Source of the DNA: Bacillus sp. FJAT-52991
Lineage (GTDB): Bacteria > Bacillota > Bacilli > Bacillales > Domibacillaceae
Direction: 5' to 3'
Assembly: GCF_037201805.1 (NCBI RefSeq)
Contig: NZ_CP147404.1
Location: forward strand, 892,001-956,000
Length of the DNA: 64,000 bases
Part shown: piece after piece, positions 43,308 through 51,773 of the stretch
Numbering within the stretch: the first letter of the stretch is position 1
How the letters are laid out: the number at the start of each line of letters is the position of its first letter
The notes under the pieces: generated by a model
The model's database searches: none
Seen by the model: the letters and a program-made list of their open reading frames with translations, nothing else
Told to the model about the DNA's origin: nothing
Made by a program: the position numbers and the translations under genes

Positions 43308-46300
43308 GCAATTGATTCCAGAAAAGCCAGCGGGAGCGACTTGGACAGATGATCAATGGAAAGCGATCACAGCGACAGGAACAGATATTTTAGTAGCTGC
43401 GGCTGCTGGCTCAGGGAAAACAGCCGTGCTTGTTGAACGGATCATTCGTAAAGTGCTAAATGAAGACGAGCCAATCGATATCGATGAGCTTCTCGTTGTG
43501 ACGTTTACCAACGCCGCAGCCGCTGAAATGAGGCACCGGATTGGGATAGCACTAGAAAAAGCGATGGAGTCTGATCCGACTTCTAAGCATTTGCGTAAAC
43601 AGCTGAGCTTATTAAATAAAGCATCCATTTCGACATTGCATTCGTTTTGCTTAGAAGTGATTCGCAAGTATTATTATTTGATTGATATCGATCCTTCTTT
43701 TCGAATTGCTGATGAGGCAGAAGGGGCATTATTAAGGGATGAAGCCTTAGATGATTTATTTGAAGAAGAATACGGTAAAGAAGAAAATGACGATTTTTAC
43801 CGCCTAGTCGATACTTTTTCTAATGATCGTAGTGATGCGCAATTACAAACGATTGTGAGCCGACTTTATGATTTTGCTAAGTCCCATCCCCGTCCGGAAG
43901 AATGGTTGCATCGTTTACCACAGCTCTATGATGTGGATGAAGAGACGACAAATATTGATGAATTACCGTTTATGGATGCATTGAAATTCGATATCGAGCT
44001 GCAGCTTGAAGGGGCGGAATCACTAGTTAATGAGTTGTTGATGATGGCGAAGATACCAGGGGGGCCGTCTCCAAGAATCGTGAATTTTACGGATGACCAA
44101 CAAACGGTTCAACGGCTTCGAGAGTCTGTTGCGTCTTGGCGAAGCTTGTATGAAGAAATGCAGTCAGTGAAATTTTCTACTTTGAAAACTTGTAAAGGAG
44201 AGGAATATGATCCGGAGCTAGTTGAGAAATCAAAAGATATAAGAAACGAGTTAAAGAAAATCATTACTGCTTTAAAGGAAGACTATTTTTCTCGTAAGCC
44301 TGAAAGCTATTTGCGTGATATGAAGGAAATGAAAGAAGTAATTGCTGCTCTTGCTGGACTTGTGCAGAAGTTCACTGATAAGTTTCAAGTGATGAAACGA
44401 GAAAAAGGGATTGTCGATTTCGGTGATTTAGAGCATTTTGCTTTAGCCATTTTAGCCGATCCTAGAGAAGGAGAAGCTGAATTGGTTCCTTCTGAAGCCG
44501 CACTTTTGTATCAGAAGAAATTTAAAGAAGTGCTCTTAGATGAATATCAAGATGTCAATTTCGTGCAGGAGTCGATTATTCGTCTCGTGACATCAGGTGC
44601 AGAGGGAGAAGGCAACTTATTTATGGTTGGGGACGTGAAGCAAAGTATTTACCGTTTCCGTCTAGCGGAGCCGAATTTATTTTTGAGTAAATATAGAAGG
44701 TTTTCAACAACAGGTGAAAATACTGGTTTGCGGATTGATTTAGCGAAGAATTTTCGAAGTCGTCAAGAAGTGCTTGATGGAACGAATTATTTATTTAAGC
44801 AGATCATGGGTGTGAAAGTAGGAGAAATAGAATACGATTTACAAGCTGAACTTGTGAAGGGAGCGGACTATCCAGAGGAATTTGCTGTTCCTGTAGAAGT
44901 GACGATTATGGAGCAAGCAGGAACAGTTGAGCAAGAGGATGAAGCAGGCTTAGAAGATGCAGAGCAATCTCAGCTAGAGGCGAGATGGATTGTGCAAAAG
45001 ATTAGAGAATTGGTGCAATCAAGATATCCGATCTATGATCCGAAAACGAACACAGAGCGTCCAATTCAATACCGTGACATTGTCATTTTGCTACGGTCAA
45101 TGCCATGGGCGGGGGAAATCATGGAAGAGGGGCGACGAGCCGGAGTTCCGATCTATGCGAAGCTTTCCGGCGGTTATTTTCAAGCGACAGAAGTGGTCAT
45201 TATGTTGTCATTGTTAAAAGTAATCGACAATCCGTATCAAGATATCCCGCTTGCTTCCGTGCTTCGTTCACCTATTGTTGACTGTTCGGAAAATGATTTA
45301 GCGATTATTCGCCTTGCCTCCAAAAAGAGCACGTATTATGAAGCGGTTCAAGCGTTTGCCAAAAAGAAGCCAGCTGCAGAACATGAAGCACTTCATGAAA
45401 AGATTAATAAATTTCTTGAGAAGCTTTTCAGTTGGAGAACCATCAGTAGAAATGGAGCCTTATCCTCTCTCATTTGGCAGCTGTATCGAGATACTCATTT
45501 TTATGATTTTGCAGGCGGTATGCCGGGAGGAAAGCAAAGGCAAGCCAATCTTCGTGCGCTTTATGACCGAGCAAAACAATATGAAGAAACATCCTTTAGA
45601 GGACTGTTCCGCTTTTTACGATTAATTGAACGGATTCAGGAGCGAGGGGATGATTTAAGTGAAGCGAAAGCCTTAAATGAGCAAGAGGATGTCGTTCGGT
45701 TAATGACCATTCACGCAAGTAAAGGGTTAGAGTTTCCTGTGGTTTTTGTTGTGGGGCTTGGCCGACAATTTAACTTAATGGATTTACGCCAATCCTATTT
45801 ATTCGATAAAGACTACGGGATTGCTGCCAAGTATATTCATGTAGAAAAGCGAATTAGCTACCCATCATTGCCACAGCTTGCTTTAAGACGGAAAAAACGA
45901 CTAGAACTATTAGCGGAAGAAATGCGTGTTCTCTATGTTGCATTAACGAGAGCAAAAGAGAAATTATTTTTACTTGGAACACAGAAAAATGTAGACAAAT
46001 TGCTATCAAATTGGGAAAAAGGCCGGAGCAGTAAAGATTGGTTATTACATGATACAGACCGAGCGGCGGCTGTCTCTTATTTTGATTGGATTGGTCCAGC
46101 TCTTGTAAGGCATCGAGATTGGGCGCTCAGTGAGGGGCCAAGTCTAGACGTTCTTCCTGAAATCATTAGCCACCCTTCAAGGTGGAAGATAGAAACTGTG
46201 AAGCCGGAAAGCTTGCTAGAGATAGAGGGAGAGGATGATTCAGAACAGGGAGATTGGCAAAGTAAAGTAGAAAACAGTGAACCAATGGATATTTCTTCAA

Positions 46301-47034
46301 CGTATAAACAAGAAATTATTGGGCGGATGAGCTGGCAATACTCGAATCCAATGGCGACTAAACTGCGCTCGAAGCAGTCGGTATCTGACTTAAAGCGGAT
46401 GAATGAAATTTATAATGAAGGGGCAGAAAATGAACTAGTGAAAAGCTTTCAGCGTCCGATTTTCAATCGCCCGGCTTTCATGCAGGAAAAGACCCTTTCT
46501 CCAGCTGAAATCGGAACAGCTGTGCATACCGTGATGCAACATGTACCGCTACACGAGCCGCCAACAGAGACAGACATTCATTCTTTGCTAGAGGTGCTCA
46601 TACAGCGAGAGCTATTGACGAATGAGCAGGCAGAGGTGATTAACCCGAATAGTATTGTTTCATTCTTTAAGACGGAAGTGGGGCAGATGCTGCTGAAATC
46701 CGATCATGTGTATCGCGAAACGCCATTTAATATGGGGGTAAAAGCAAGTGAATTACATGCGGATTGGAATGGTCTAGAAGAAATCGTGCTCGTCCAAGGA
46801 GTGATTGATTGTTTAATGGAAGTAGACGGCGAGCTTTACTTGCTCGATTATAAAACAGATAAAATAGCGGGTCGTTTTCCGGGAGGATTTGATGAGGCTC
46901 GTCCCGTGCTTGAAGCTCGTTACCGCTTGCAAATTGATTTGTACGCAAAAGCTGTTGAACAAATTTGGAAACGAAAGATTGCTCGAAAATATTTATTCTT
47001 TTTTGATGGGGCTTACGCGCTTCAACTAAATTAA
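43300..47034 (+). CDS. addA: Helicase-nuclease subunit AddA
   Basis: A 1244-residue UvrD/Rep-family helicase with a C-terminal RecB-type nuclease. Walker A is AAAAGSGKT (about 33-41), motif Ia VTFTNAAAAEMRHR, motif II LLDEYQDVN, motif VI VALTRAKEKLFLLG, and nuclease motif LLDYKTDKIAG. I chose GTG 43300, six bases after GAGGG; ATG 43294 abuts that site. With AddB it processes DNA ends at Chi sites for recombination and is needed after transformation and damage. sbcDC, next to addAB in B. subtilis, is absent. Confidence 0.95.
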   Translation: MSKQLIPEKPAGATWTDDQWKAITATGTDILVAAAAGSGKTAVLVERIIRKVLNEDEPIDIDELLVVTFTNAAAAEMRHRIGIALEKAMESDPTSKHLRKQLSLLNKASISTLHSFCLEVIRKYYYLIDIDPSFRIADEAEGALLRDEALDDLFEEEYGKEENDDFYRLVDTFSNDRSDAQLQTIVSRLYDFAKSHPRPEEWLHRLPQLYDVDEETTNIDELPFMDALKFDIELQLEGAESLVNELLMMAKIPGGPSPRIVNFTDDQQTVQRLRESVASWRSLYEEMQSVKFSTLKTCKGEEYDPELVEKSKDIRNELKKIITALKEDYFSRKPESYLRDMKEMKEVIAALAGLVQKFTDKFQVMKREKGIVDFGDLEHFALAILADPREGEAELVPSEAALLYQKKFKEVLLDEYQDVNFVQESIIRLVTSGAEGEGNLFMVGDVKQSIYRFRLAEPNLFLSKYRRFSTTGENTGLRIDLAKNFRSRQEVLDGTNYLFKQIMGVKVGEIEYDLQAELVKGADYPEEFAVPVEVTIMEQAGTVEQEDEAGLEDAEQSQLEARWIVQKIRELVQSRYPIYDPKTNTERPIQYRDIVILLRSMPWAGEIMEEGRRAGVPIYAKLSGGYFQATEVVIMLSLLKVIDNPYQDIPLASVLRSPIVDCSENDLAIIRLASKKSTYYEAVQAFAKKKPAAEHEALHEKINKFLEKLFSWRTISRNGALSSLIWQLYRDTHFYDFAGGMPGGKQRQANLRALYDRAKQYEETSFRGLFRFLRLIERIQERGDDLSEAKALNEQEDVVRLMTIHASKGLEFPVVFVVGLGRQFNLMDLRQSYLFDKDYGIAAKYIHVEKRISYPSLPQLALRRKKRLELLAEEMRVLYVALTRAKEKLFLLGTQKNVDKLLSNWEKGRSSKDWLLHDTDRAAAVSYFDWIGPALVRHRDWALSEGPSLDVLPEIISHPSRWKIETVKPESLLEIEGEDDSEQGDWQSKVENSEPMDISSTYKQEIIGRMSWQYSNPMATKLRSKQSVSDLKRMNEIYNEGAENELVKSFQRPIFNRPAFMQEKTLSPAEIGTAVHTVMQHVPLHEPPTETDIHSLLEVLIQRELLTNEQAEVINPNSIVSFFKTEVGQMLLKSDHVYRETPFNMGVKASELHADWNGLEEIVLVQGVIDCLMEVDGELYLLDYKTDKIAGRFPGGFDEARPVLEARYRLQIDLYAKAVEQIWKRKIARKYLFFFDGAYALQLN

Positions 47035-47049
47035 ATCTGTTGATAAAAG

Positions 47050-47100
47050 CCAGACTTTTTCACCATACAATAGGATGGTGGATAATTCTGGCTTTTTGTT
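47050..47100. terminator. Terminator between addA and gerPF
   Basis: AAAAGCCAGA pairs with TCTGGCTTTT around TTTTTCACC...GGTGGATAA, followed by TTGTTTTT; shared by convergent genes. Confidence 0.8.
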
Positions 47101-47109
47101 TTTGGATTT

Positions 47110-47328
47110 TTATAGATTACCGATCGTTGGCTGATCGAGGCCGGTGGTATTAAATACTGCGTTATTGTTTAAACCAGTGTAAGTAACAATAAATGCTCCC
47201 GTATTCAACCCTCCTCCTCCTGCTGAGGATTTGACGCTGTTTTTGGGGGAGATGATTAATGTATCCCCATAATGAATAACACCACCAGACACAGAGAAAA
47301 TTTGGAACGGACCAAGGACAGCGGGCAT
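47110..47328 (-). CDS. gerPF: Spore germination protein GerPF
   Basis: A 72-residue GerPF/GerPA-type protein (PAVLGPFQIFSVSGGVIHYGD, then a glycine/serine-rich NSVKSSAGGGG stretch). GerP proteins are made in the mother cell and help germinants cross the coat. It is the last gene of the six-gene gerP operon on the minus strand. GGGGAGG precedes the ATG. Confidence 0.93.
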   Translation of the reverse strand: MPAVLGPFQIFSVSGGVIHYGDTLIISPKNSVKSSAGGGGLNTGAFIVTYTGLNNNAVFNTTGLDQPTIGNL

Positions 47329-47353
47329 AAAAACCTCCCCTTCTACTTTTTAT

Positions 47354-47707
47354 TCAGCGATCTGATAGGTTTCGTACATTTTTCAAAGTACAGTATCCGT
47401 TCGCTTGGCGGGCGGATCCAATTAAGGCAATCCCAGAAGTAGAAACTCCATTAATATCAATTTGCTTCACATGGATAAATGGATACAAGTTCAAAGTGGA
47501 TATCCCAGATGTTTCTTTGGCGCAAATTACAGTTGGGGGTGGCAAGGGAATCCCAATCGGCTTTTTGTCATCGAACAAGTCTTCACTTTTTTGATGAGAA
47601 GCGAAGACGGAGGATTGGGTTGGGATTTGTTCAACGTCCCCGAATTCCATGACAGCGCCGAGTAGAACAGTGATGACATGAATGTGATCGACGATTGAGA
47701 TACGCAT
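47354..47707 (-). CDS. gerPE: Spore germination protein GerPE
   Basis: A 117-residue GerPE-family protein (MRISIVDHIHVITVLLGAVMEFGD; SARQANGYCTLKNVRNL near the end). Part of the GerP spore-coat permeability system. It begins 22 bp after gerPD, with only a weak AAAGGT upstream, so translation may depend on coupling with gerPD. Confidence 0.92.
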   Translation of the reverse strand: MRISIVDHIHVITVLLGAVMEFGDVEQIPTQSSVFASHQKSEDLFDDKKPIGIPLPPPTVICAKETSGISTLNLYPFIHVKQIDINGVSTSGIALIGSARQANGYCTLKNVRNLSDR

Positions 47708-47728
47708 AATTTTTATTTCAACCTTTTG

Positions 47729-47896
47729 TTAAAGCCGGACGTACGGAGTAATAATTATTGCTTCCGGCGGTGTATCGAGCGTAGAGTACAAGTGAATGGT
47801 GTCGGTATCGCCTATTTGAAAATAAGAAGAACTGGAAACACCAATGATTGAAATTTGCCCTACTTCAAGTTCTCGATTAATAACTTGCAAATTCAC
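47729..47896 (-). CDS. gerPD: Spore germination protein GerPD
   Basis: A 55-residue GerPD protein too short for most ORF listings: VINRELEVGQISIIGVSSSS followed by YFQIGDTDTIHLYSTLDTPP. I prefer GTG 47896, which has GGGGTGA five bases upstream and leaves four residues before the VINR motif; ATG 47902 shares its A with the gerPC TGA and is the alternative, which would give direct stop-start coupling. Confidence 0.88.
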   Translation of the reverse strand: MNLQVINRELEVGQISIIGVSSSSYFQIGDTDTIHLYSTLDTPPEAIIITPYVRL

Positions 47897-47901
47897 TATC
47901 A

Positions 47902-48468
47902 TCACCCCATTTTAGGAAGTTTACTAATAAAGGCGAACAATGCCTGTTGAATATCTGTTTTTATTTTTGATAGTACAATCTCTTCTTGTTTTTCAGACGG
48001 TTCCCCCTTGCATTGATCGAGGTAAAAGCTGATTCTTTGCGGAAGTTGTTTAAATAAATCTTGTTTCATATGTTCCTTCACTTGCGGATCGACCGACTGC
48101 TGTAATTGACCTTCGTAGTCACTAATCATTGTATCAAGGTGTGTTTCAAGAAATTCTCTAGAGGCATCTAGCAGTTTAGGAAGTTGCTGTGCAGTTTTTG
48201 GTGTGTGCGAACTTGTTGAATCGACGGCATAATCTTTAATGGCACCTAATTCTGCAGGGTTTAAGCCGATGTTTAGTGTACCCGCCAGCGTTTCTACTTT
48301 TAATTGATCAAAAGAGTATTCAATTTTATCGACTGACATTGCTGGGCGATTCTTCAATTCAACTACCTCTTGTTGTAAGGCCTGCACAGTTTTTTTCAAC
48401 GACTCTATTTGTTTTTGCTGGTATTGAATCCATTGCCAAACAATGTTGTTTTCTGGCGGTACTTCCAT
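47902..48468 (-). CDS. gerPC: Spore germination protein GerPC
   Basis: A 188-residue GerPC protein, the largest of the operon. An N-terminal coiled coil (about 8-42, WQWIQYQQKQIESLKKTVQA) is followed by the conserved KIEYSFDQLKVETLAGTLNIG strand region and a helical tail. GAGGGAACACG precedes ATG 48468. It overlaps the gerPD region by its stop codon. Confidence 0.93.
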   Translation of the reverse strand: MEVPPENNIVWQWIQYQQKQIESLKKTVQALQQEVVELKNRPAMSVDKIEYSFDQLKVETLAGTLNIGLNPAELGAIKDYAVDSTSSHTPKTAQQLPKLLDASREFLETHLDTMISDYEGQLQQSVDPQVKEHMKQDLFKQLPQRISFYLDQCKGEPSEKQEEIVLSKIKTDIQQALFAFISKLPKMG

Positions 48469-48496
48469 CGTGTTCCCTCCGTTCGAAATGAATTAT

Positions 48497-48724
48497 CTAA
48501 CTAGGTGGCTGCAACGGAATAAGAAATAGTGGGATTTTAGGGCCTTCTGTGATGATAGTCGAACCTGTTAATTGTGGGGCCTTTCCAGAAAAACCGCCTG
48601 TATTTAATGAATAGGAGGACTGCTCTACTTTACCGCAAGTTCCAATTTGTAGCATGGAAGAACTGGAGATGCCACCTATATTCAAAAAGCGGATATTAAT
48701 TGATTGGGAGACATAAATGTTCAT
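48497..48724 (-). CDS. gerPB: Spore germination protein GerPB
   Basis: A 75-residue GerPB protein (INIRFLNIGGISSSSMLQIG and a proline-rich end PKIPLFLIPLQPPS). AGGAGTTATCCCT lies upstream of the ATG, 11 bp after the gerPA stop. Confidence 0.92.
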   Translation of the reverse strand: MNIYVSQSINIRFLNIGGISSSSMLQIGTCGKVEQSSYSLNTGGFSGKAPQLTGSTIITEGPKIPLFLIPLQPPS

Positions 48725-48735
48725 AGGGATAACTC

Positions 48736-48957
48736 CTAAATAGTTCCTATTGTTTCTTGGCTCACTCGAGCTTCATCAAAAAGATTGGTATGAGAAATTC
48801 CAGAAGAAACTGTCAAGCCATGACCATAATTGAATGAACCAGCGCCAGAAAATGTTTTTGATTCAGTAACTGGATGGATTTGGTATACATCCCCAATGTT
48901 GAAAATTCCACCCGAAGAGACGTTGATGATCGTTGCTGTTCCAATAATAGCCGGCAA
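48736..48957 (-). CDS. gerPA: Spore germination protein GerPA
   Basis: A 73-residue GerPA protein (PAIIGTATIINVSSGGIFNIGD, SKTFSGAGSFNYG), homologous to GerPF at both ends of the operon. The start is TTG 48957, required because no ATG or GTG is in frame nearby; AGAGGATGTGA is upstream. First gene of the gerPABCDEF operon, expected to use sigma-K in the mother cell, although I did not identify the promoter with confidence. Confidence 0.9.
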   Translation of the reverse strand: MPAIIGTATIINVSSGGIFNIGDVYQIHPVTESKTFSGAGSFNYGHGLTVSSGISHTNLFDEARVSQETIGTI

Positions 48958-49046
48958 GACATTTCACATCCTCTTTGTTTATATTTAATGATATGATATG
49001 TAAATGAACAAGAATTGTGAAAATGGAAGGGGAGAAATGTGTTTGT

Positions 49047-50201
49047 ATGGCAGCTTTAGAAGGAAAGACCCGCATTCAATTATTAGATAGCTTGCGTGGT
49101 TTTGCGTTACTCGGAATTTTTTTAGTAAATATGATCTCTTTTCATTCGCCGTATTTGTACTATAACCCCTTTGAATGGTGGGATGCAGCCCAAGATTTTC
49201 AAAATTATCGTTGGATTGATATTTTTGTCCAAGCAAGCTTCTATCCGTTGTTTGCGATGATGTTTGGATTTGGTGTAGCGATGCAGCGGGAAAGTGCAAT
49301 GAATCGAGGAATGTCGTATACTTTAATAGGGGTTCGCCGTTTTTCTTTTCTGTTGTTGATCGGAATTATTCATGCATTTTTGATTTGGTCCGGCGATATT
49401 TTAATTAATTATGCTGTGCTTGGCTTTTTACTTTTGCTGTTTTTGCGCTTATCTGGAAAAACATTGATAATTATTGGAAGTTTACTATTATTTATTCCTA
49501 ATGTTTTTCTAGGAGTACTGATGTTATTAATGGCGAAGACGGATCCAACAGGTGTTGTGCTGTGGACGGATATTATGGGTGTCAATCAGTCAATGGCTGC
49601 GTATGGAAGTGGAAGTTTTACGGAGATTAGTGCTCAGCGTTTTCAGGACTGGTTGTTGACAAATGGGCTGGATTCAGCGATTTTTCAACTGATTTCAATT
49701 TTTCCTCATTTGCTCATTGGCGCTGGGGCTCAGAAGCTAAAAGTGTTTTCTCGATGGGGTAATCAACCTAAATGGGCTATAATGACATTTATATCTTTTT
49801 TTGTAACGGGCGTGATTTTAAAATCATTACCGTATGTTGCTGAACCTAACCTCGCTTATGTGTTCATTCAAGATTCCATCGGGGGTCCATTGTTAGCTAT
49901 TAGTTATGTAGCACTAGCTATTGTCTTTGGCAAGTGGAAGTATTCCGAAAAAATAGGGAAGCCTTTCGCTTCTGTTGGTCGAATGTCACTAACCAATTAT
50001 TTATTACAGTCAGTGCTTGGCACGTTAATTTTCTATCATTACGGACTAGGCTTTTACGGTCAAATTACATTAACAACAGGAATCTGGCTTGTATTAGCTA
50101 TTTTTGCCGTACAAGTGGTATTTTCTGAATTATGGTTATCTAAGTTTAAAAGAGGTCCAATGGAACAGGTATGGAGGAAAGTCACTTATTTTACTAAATA
50201 A
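49047..50201 (+). CDS. DUF418/YeiB-family membrane protein
   Basis: A 384-residue membrane protein with about nine to ten helices. The N-terminal RIQLLDSLRGFALLGIFLVN and the C-terminal SVGRMSLTNYLLQSVLGTLIFYHYGLG are hallmarks of the DUF418 (YeiB) family, related to acyltransferase-like membrane proteins; function unproven. ATG 49047 follows AAGGGGAG at a rather long 12 bases; an ATG at 49023 is the alternative. It is divergent from gerP and 19 bp upstream of yisK, so the two are probably cotranscribed. Confidence 0.88.
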   Translation: MAALEGKTRIQLLDSLRGFALLGIFLVNMISFHSPYLYYNPFEWWDAAQDFQNYRWIDIFVQASFYPLFAMMFGFGVAMQRESAMNRGMSYTLIGVRRFSFLLLIGIIHAFLIWSGDILINYAVLGFLLLLFLRLSGKTLIIIGSLLLFIPNVFLGVLMLLMAKTDPTGVVLWTDIMGVNQSMAAYGSGSFTEISAQRFQDWLLTNGLDSAIFQLISIFPHLLIGAGAQKLKVFSRWGNQPKWAIMTFISFFVTGVILKSLPYVAEPNLAYVFIQDSIGGPLLAISYVALAIVFGKWKYSEKIGKPFASVGRMSLTNYLLQSVLGTLIFYHYGLGFYGQITLTTGIWLVLAIFAVQVVFSELWLSKFKRGPMEQVWRKVTYFTK

Positions 50202-50220
50202 AGAATAAGGGGGAGAAATA

Positions 50221-51096
50221 ATGAAATTTATTAGTTTTCGCGTAAAGGGACAAGAAACATATGGGGTATATGATGAAAAAGAGGAGCTTGTTTGGGATTT
50301 ACTAGCATTGGCTGGTGAGCAATTGCCAAATACGCTGATCGAAGCTATTGACAAAGTAGAGGATTTACCAAGTGTTGCAGCAAAATGGGTGGAAGAAGCA
50401 GGAATAGATGCAGCAATAACTGCGAGTGACATCGAGTGGTTAGCACCGATCCCACGACCGTCTAAAAATGTGATGTGTATCGGCAAAAATTATCGTGACC
50501 ATGCGATCGAAATGGGCGGGGAAGAAAGTATTCCAACAGACTTAATGGTATTTACAAAAGCGCCAACAGCGGTCATTGGTTGCCAAGATTCAATTCCTGC
50601 CTATTCCAATTTGACAGAAGCACTTGATTATGAAGGGGAACTAGGTGTGATCATCGGTAAGCGTGGGAAAGAAATTAAAAAAGAAGACGCGCTTGATTAT
50701 ATTTTCGGCTATACGATTATTAATGATGTGACGGCTCGCGATATTCAAAAGCGCCATAAGCAATTTTTCCTTGGCAAAAGTTTAGATGGCACTTGCCCAA
50801 TGGGACCGTGGATTGTTTCTGCTGATGAAATTAAAGATCCGCATCAATTAAATATTGAGACGAAAGTCAATGGAGAAACTCGTCAGCAATCCAATACAAA
50901 GTATTTCATCTTTCCTATTGATGAAATTATTTCCACGCTTTCTAAGGGGATGACATTAGAGCCAGGGGATGTGATTGCGACAGGTACTCCAGCCGGGGTA
51001 GGCTTTGGGATGAATCCGCCTAAATTATTGAAATCTGGCGATACAGTGGAAATTACGATTGAAAAAGTAGGTACTTTAAAGAATAATGTTCGCTAA
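50221..51096 (+). CDS. yisK: Fumarylacetoacetate-hydrolase-family protein YisK
   Basis: A 291-residue FAH-fold protein with the metal-binding glutamates in LDYEGELGVIIG and the conserved GKNYRDHAIEMGGEESIP and DVTARDIQKRHKQ segments. FAH-family members include acylpyruvases and oxaloacetate decarboxylases; B. subtilis YisK has been linked to oxaloacetate decarboxylation and cell shape. The N-terminal about 80 residues form the usual small extra domain. AGGGGGAGAAATA precedes the ATG. yisL follows 76 bp downstream, as in B. subtilis. Confidence 0.9.
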   Translation: MKFISFRVKGQETYGVYDEKEELVWDLLALAGEQLPNTLIEAIDKVEDLPSVAAKWVEEAGIDAAITASDIEWLAPIPRPSKNVMCIGKNYRDHAIEMGGEESIPTDLMVFTKAPTAVIGCQDSIPAYSNLTEALDYEGELGVIIGKRGKEIKKEDALDYIFGYTIINDVTARDIQKRHKQFFLGKSLDGTCPMGPWIVSADEIKDPHQLNIETKVNGETRQQSNTKYFIFPIDEIISTLSKGMTLEPGDVIATGTPAGVGFGMNPPKLLKSGDTVEITIEKVGTLKNNVR

Positions 51097-51172
51097 AAAG
51101 TAGCCTTTACTTTTCTTCTAATTCCGGAACGTGTTACTATGAAGATGGTGAGAAAGGAGGGGGAAAGCGAAA

Positions 51173-51535
51173 ATGGAAAGTTTATTCTTTAACAGTACCC
51201 ATCTACATATTACGACATGGGTGATTGCTATCATCTTGTTTTTTATCGCACTTGGAAAATATTCAACAGGTGCGCATATGGGATTAAGATTATTTTATGT
51301 CCTTGTGTTAGGGACAGGGTTATTGCTCTTTATTAAACATCATTCGATTAATGACATGCTTTATGGCATGAAGATGCTTGCAGGTATCTTTACCATTGGT
51401 TTAATGGAAATGGTGTTAGTGCGCAAGAAAAAAGGAAAAGAAACGAGCAAATTGTTAATTGGAGCAATTTTGCTGTTGATTATTACTCTTTACTTAGGAT
51501 TTAAATTGCCAATGGGGCTGAATTTCTTAGCTTAA
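51173..51535 (+). CDS. yisL: YisL-family (UPF0344) membrane protein
   Basis: A 120-residue protein with four predicted membrane helices and the family pattern FFNSTHLHITTWVIAIILFFIA and, near the end, LGFKLPMGLNFLA. Role unknown. AAAGGAGGGGGAAAGCG precedes the ATG. Name supported by family and by position after yisK. Confidence 0.9.
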   Translation: MESLFFNSTHLHITTWVIAIILFFIALGKYSTGAHMGLRLFYVLVLGTGLLLFIKHHSINDMLYGMKMLAGIFTIGLMEMVLVRKKKGKETSKLLIGAILLLIITLYLGFKLPMGLNFLA

Positions 51536-51545
51536 TATGTACAAA

Positions 51546-51607
51546 AGCCTAGCTTCTCCACTAAATGTCAACAAATGGCTAGTGAAGGAGCTGGGCTTTT
51601 TTTGTAG
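51546..51607 (+). terminator. Terminator after yisL
   Basis: AGCCTAGCTTCTCCACTA pairs imperfectly with TAGTGAAGGAGCTGGGCT, then seven T residues. Confidence 0.9.
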
Positions 51608-51773
51608 ATTGCTAGGTTAGCACAGAATCTGATAGATCTCATGCCACACTTTTTTAGATGTCCAAGTATTATTTGTATTTTTGTTGAACTTTCTTGATTG
51701 TTATTTGACGTAATGTGTACAAAAGCGTAATCTTAAAAGCGATATGATCATTTAGATGTGGGGGGAAGCGGAA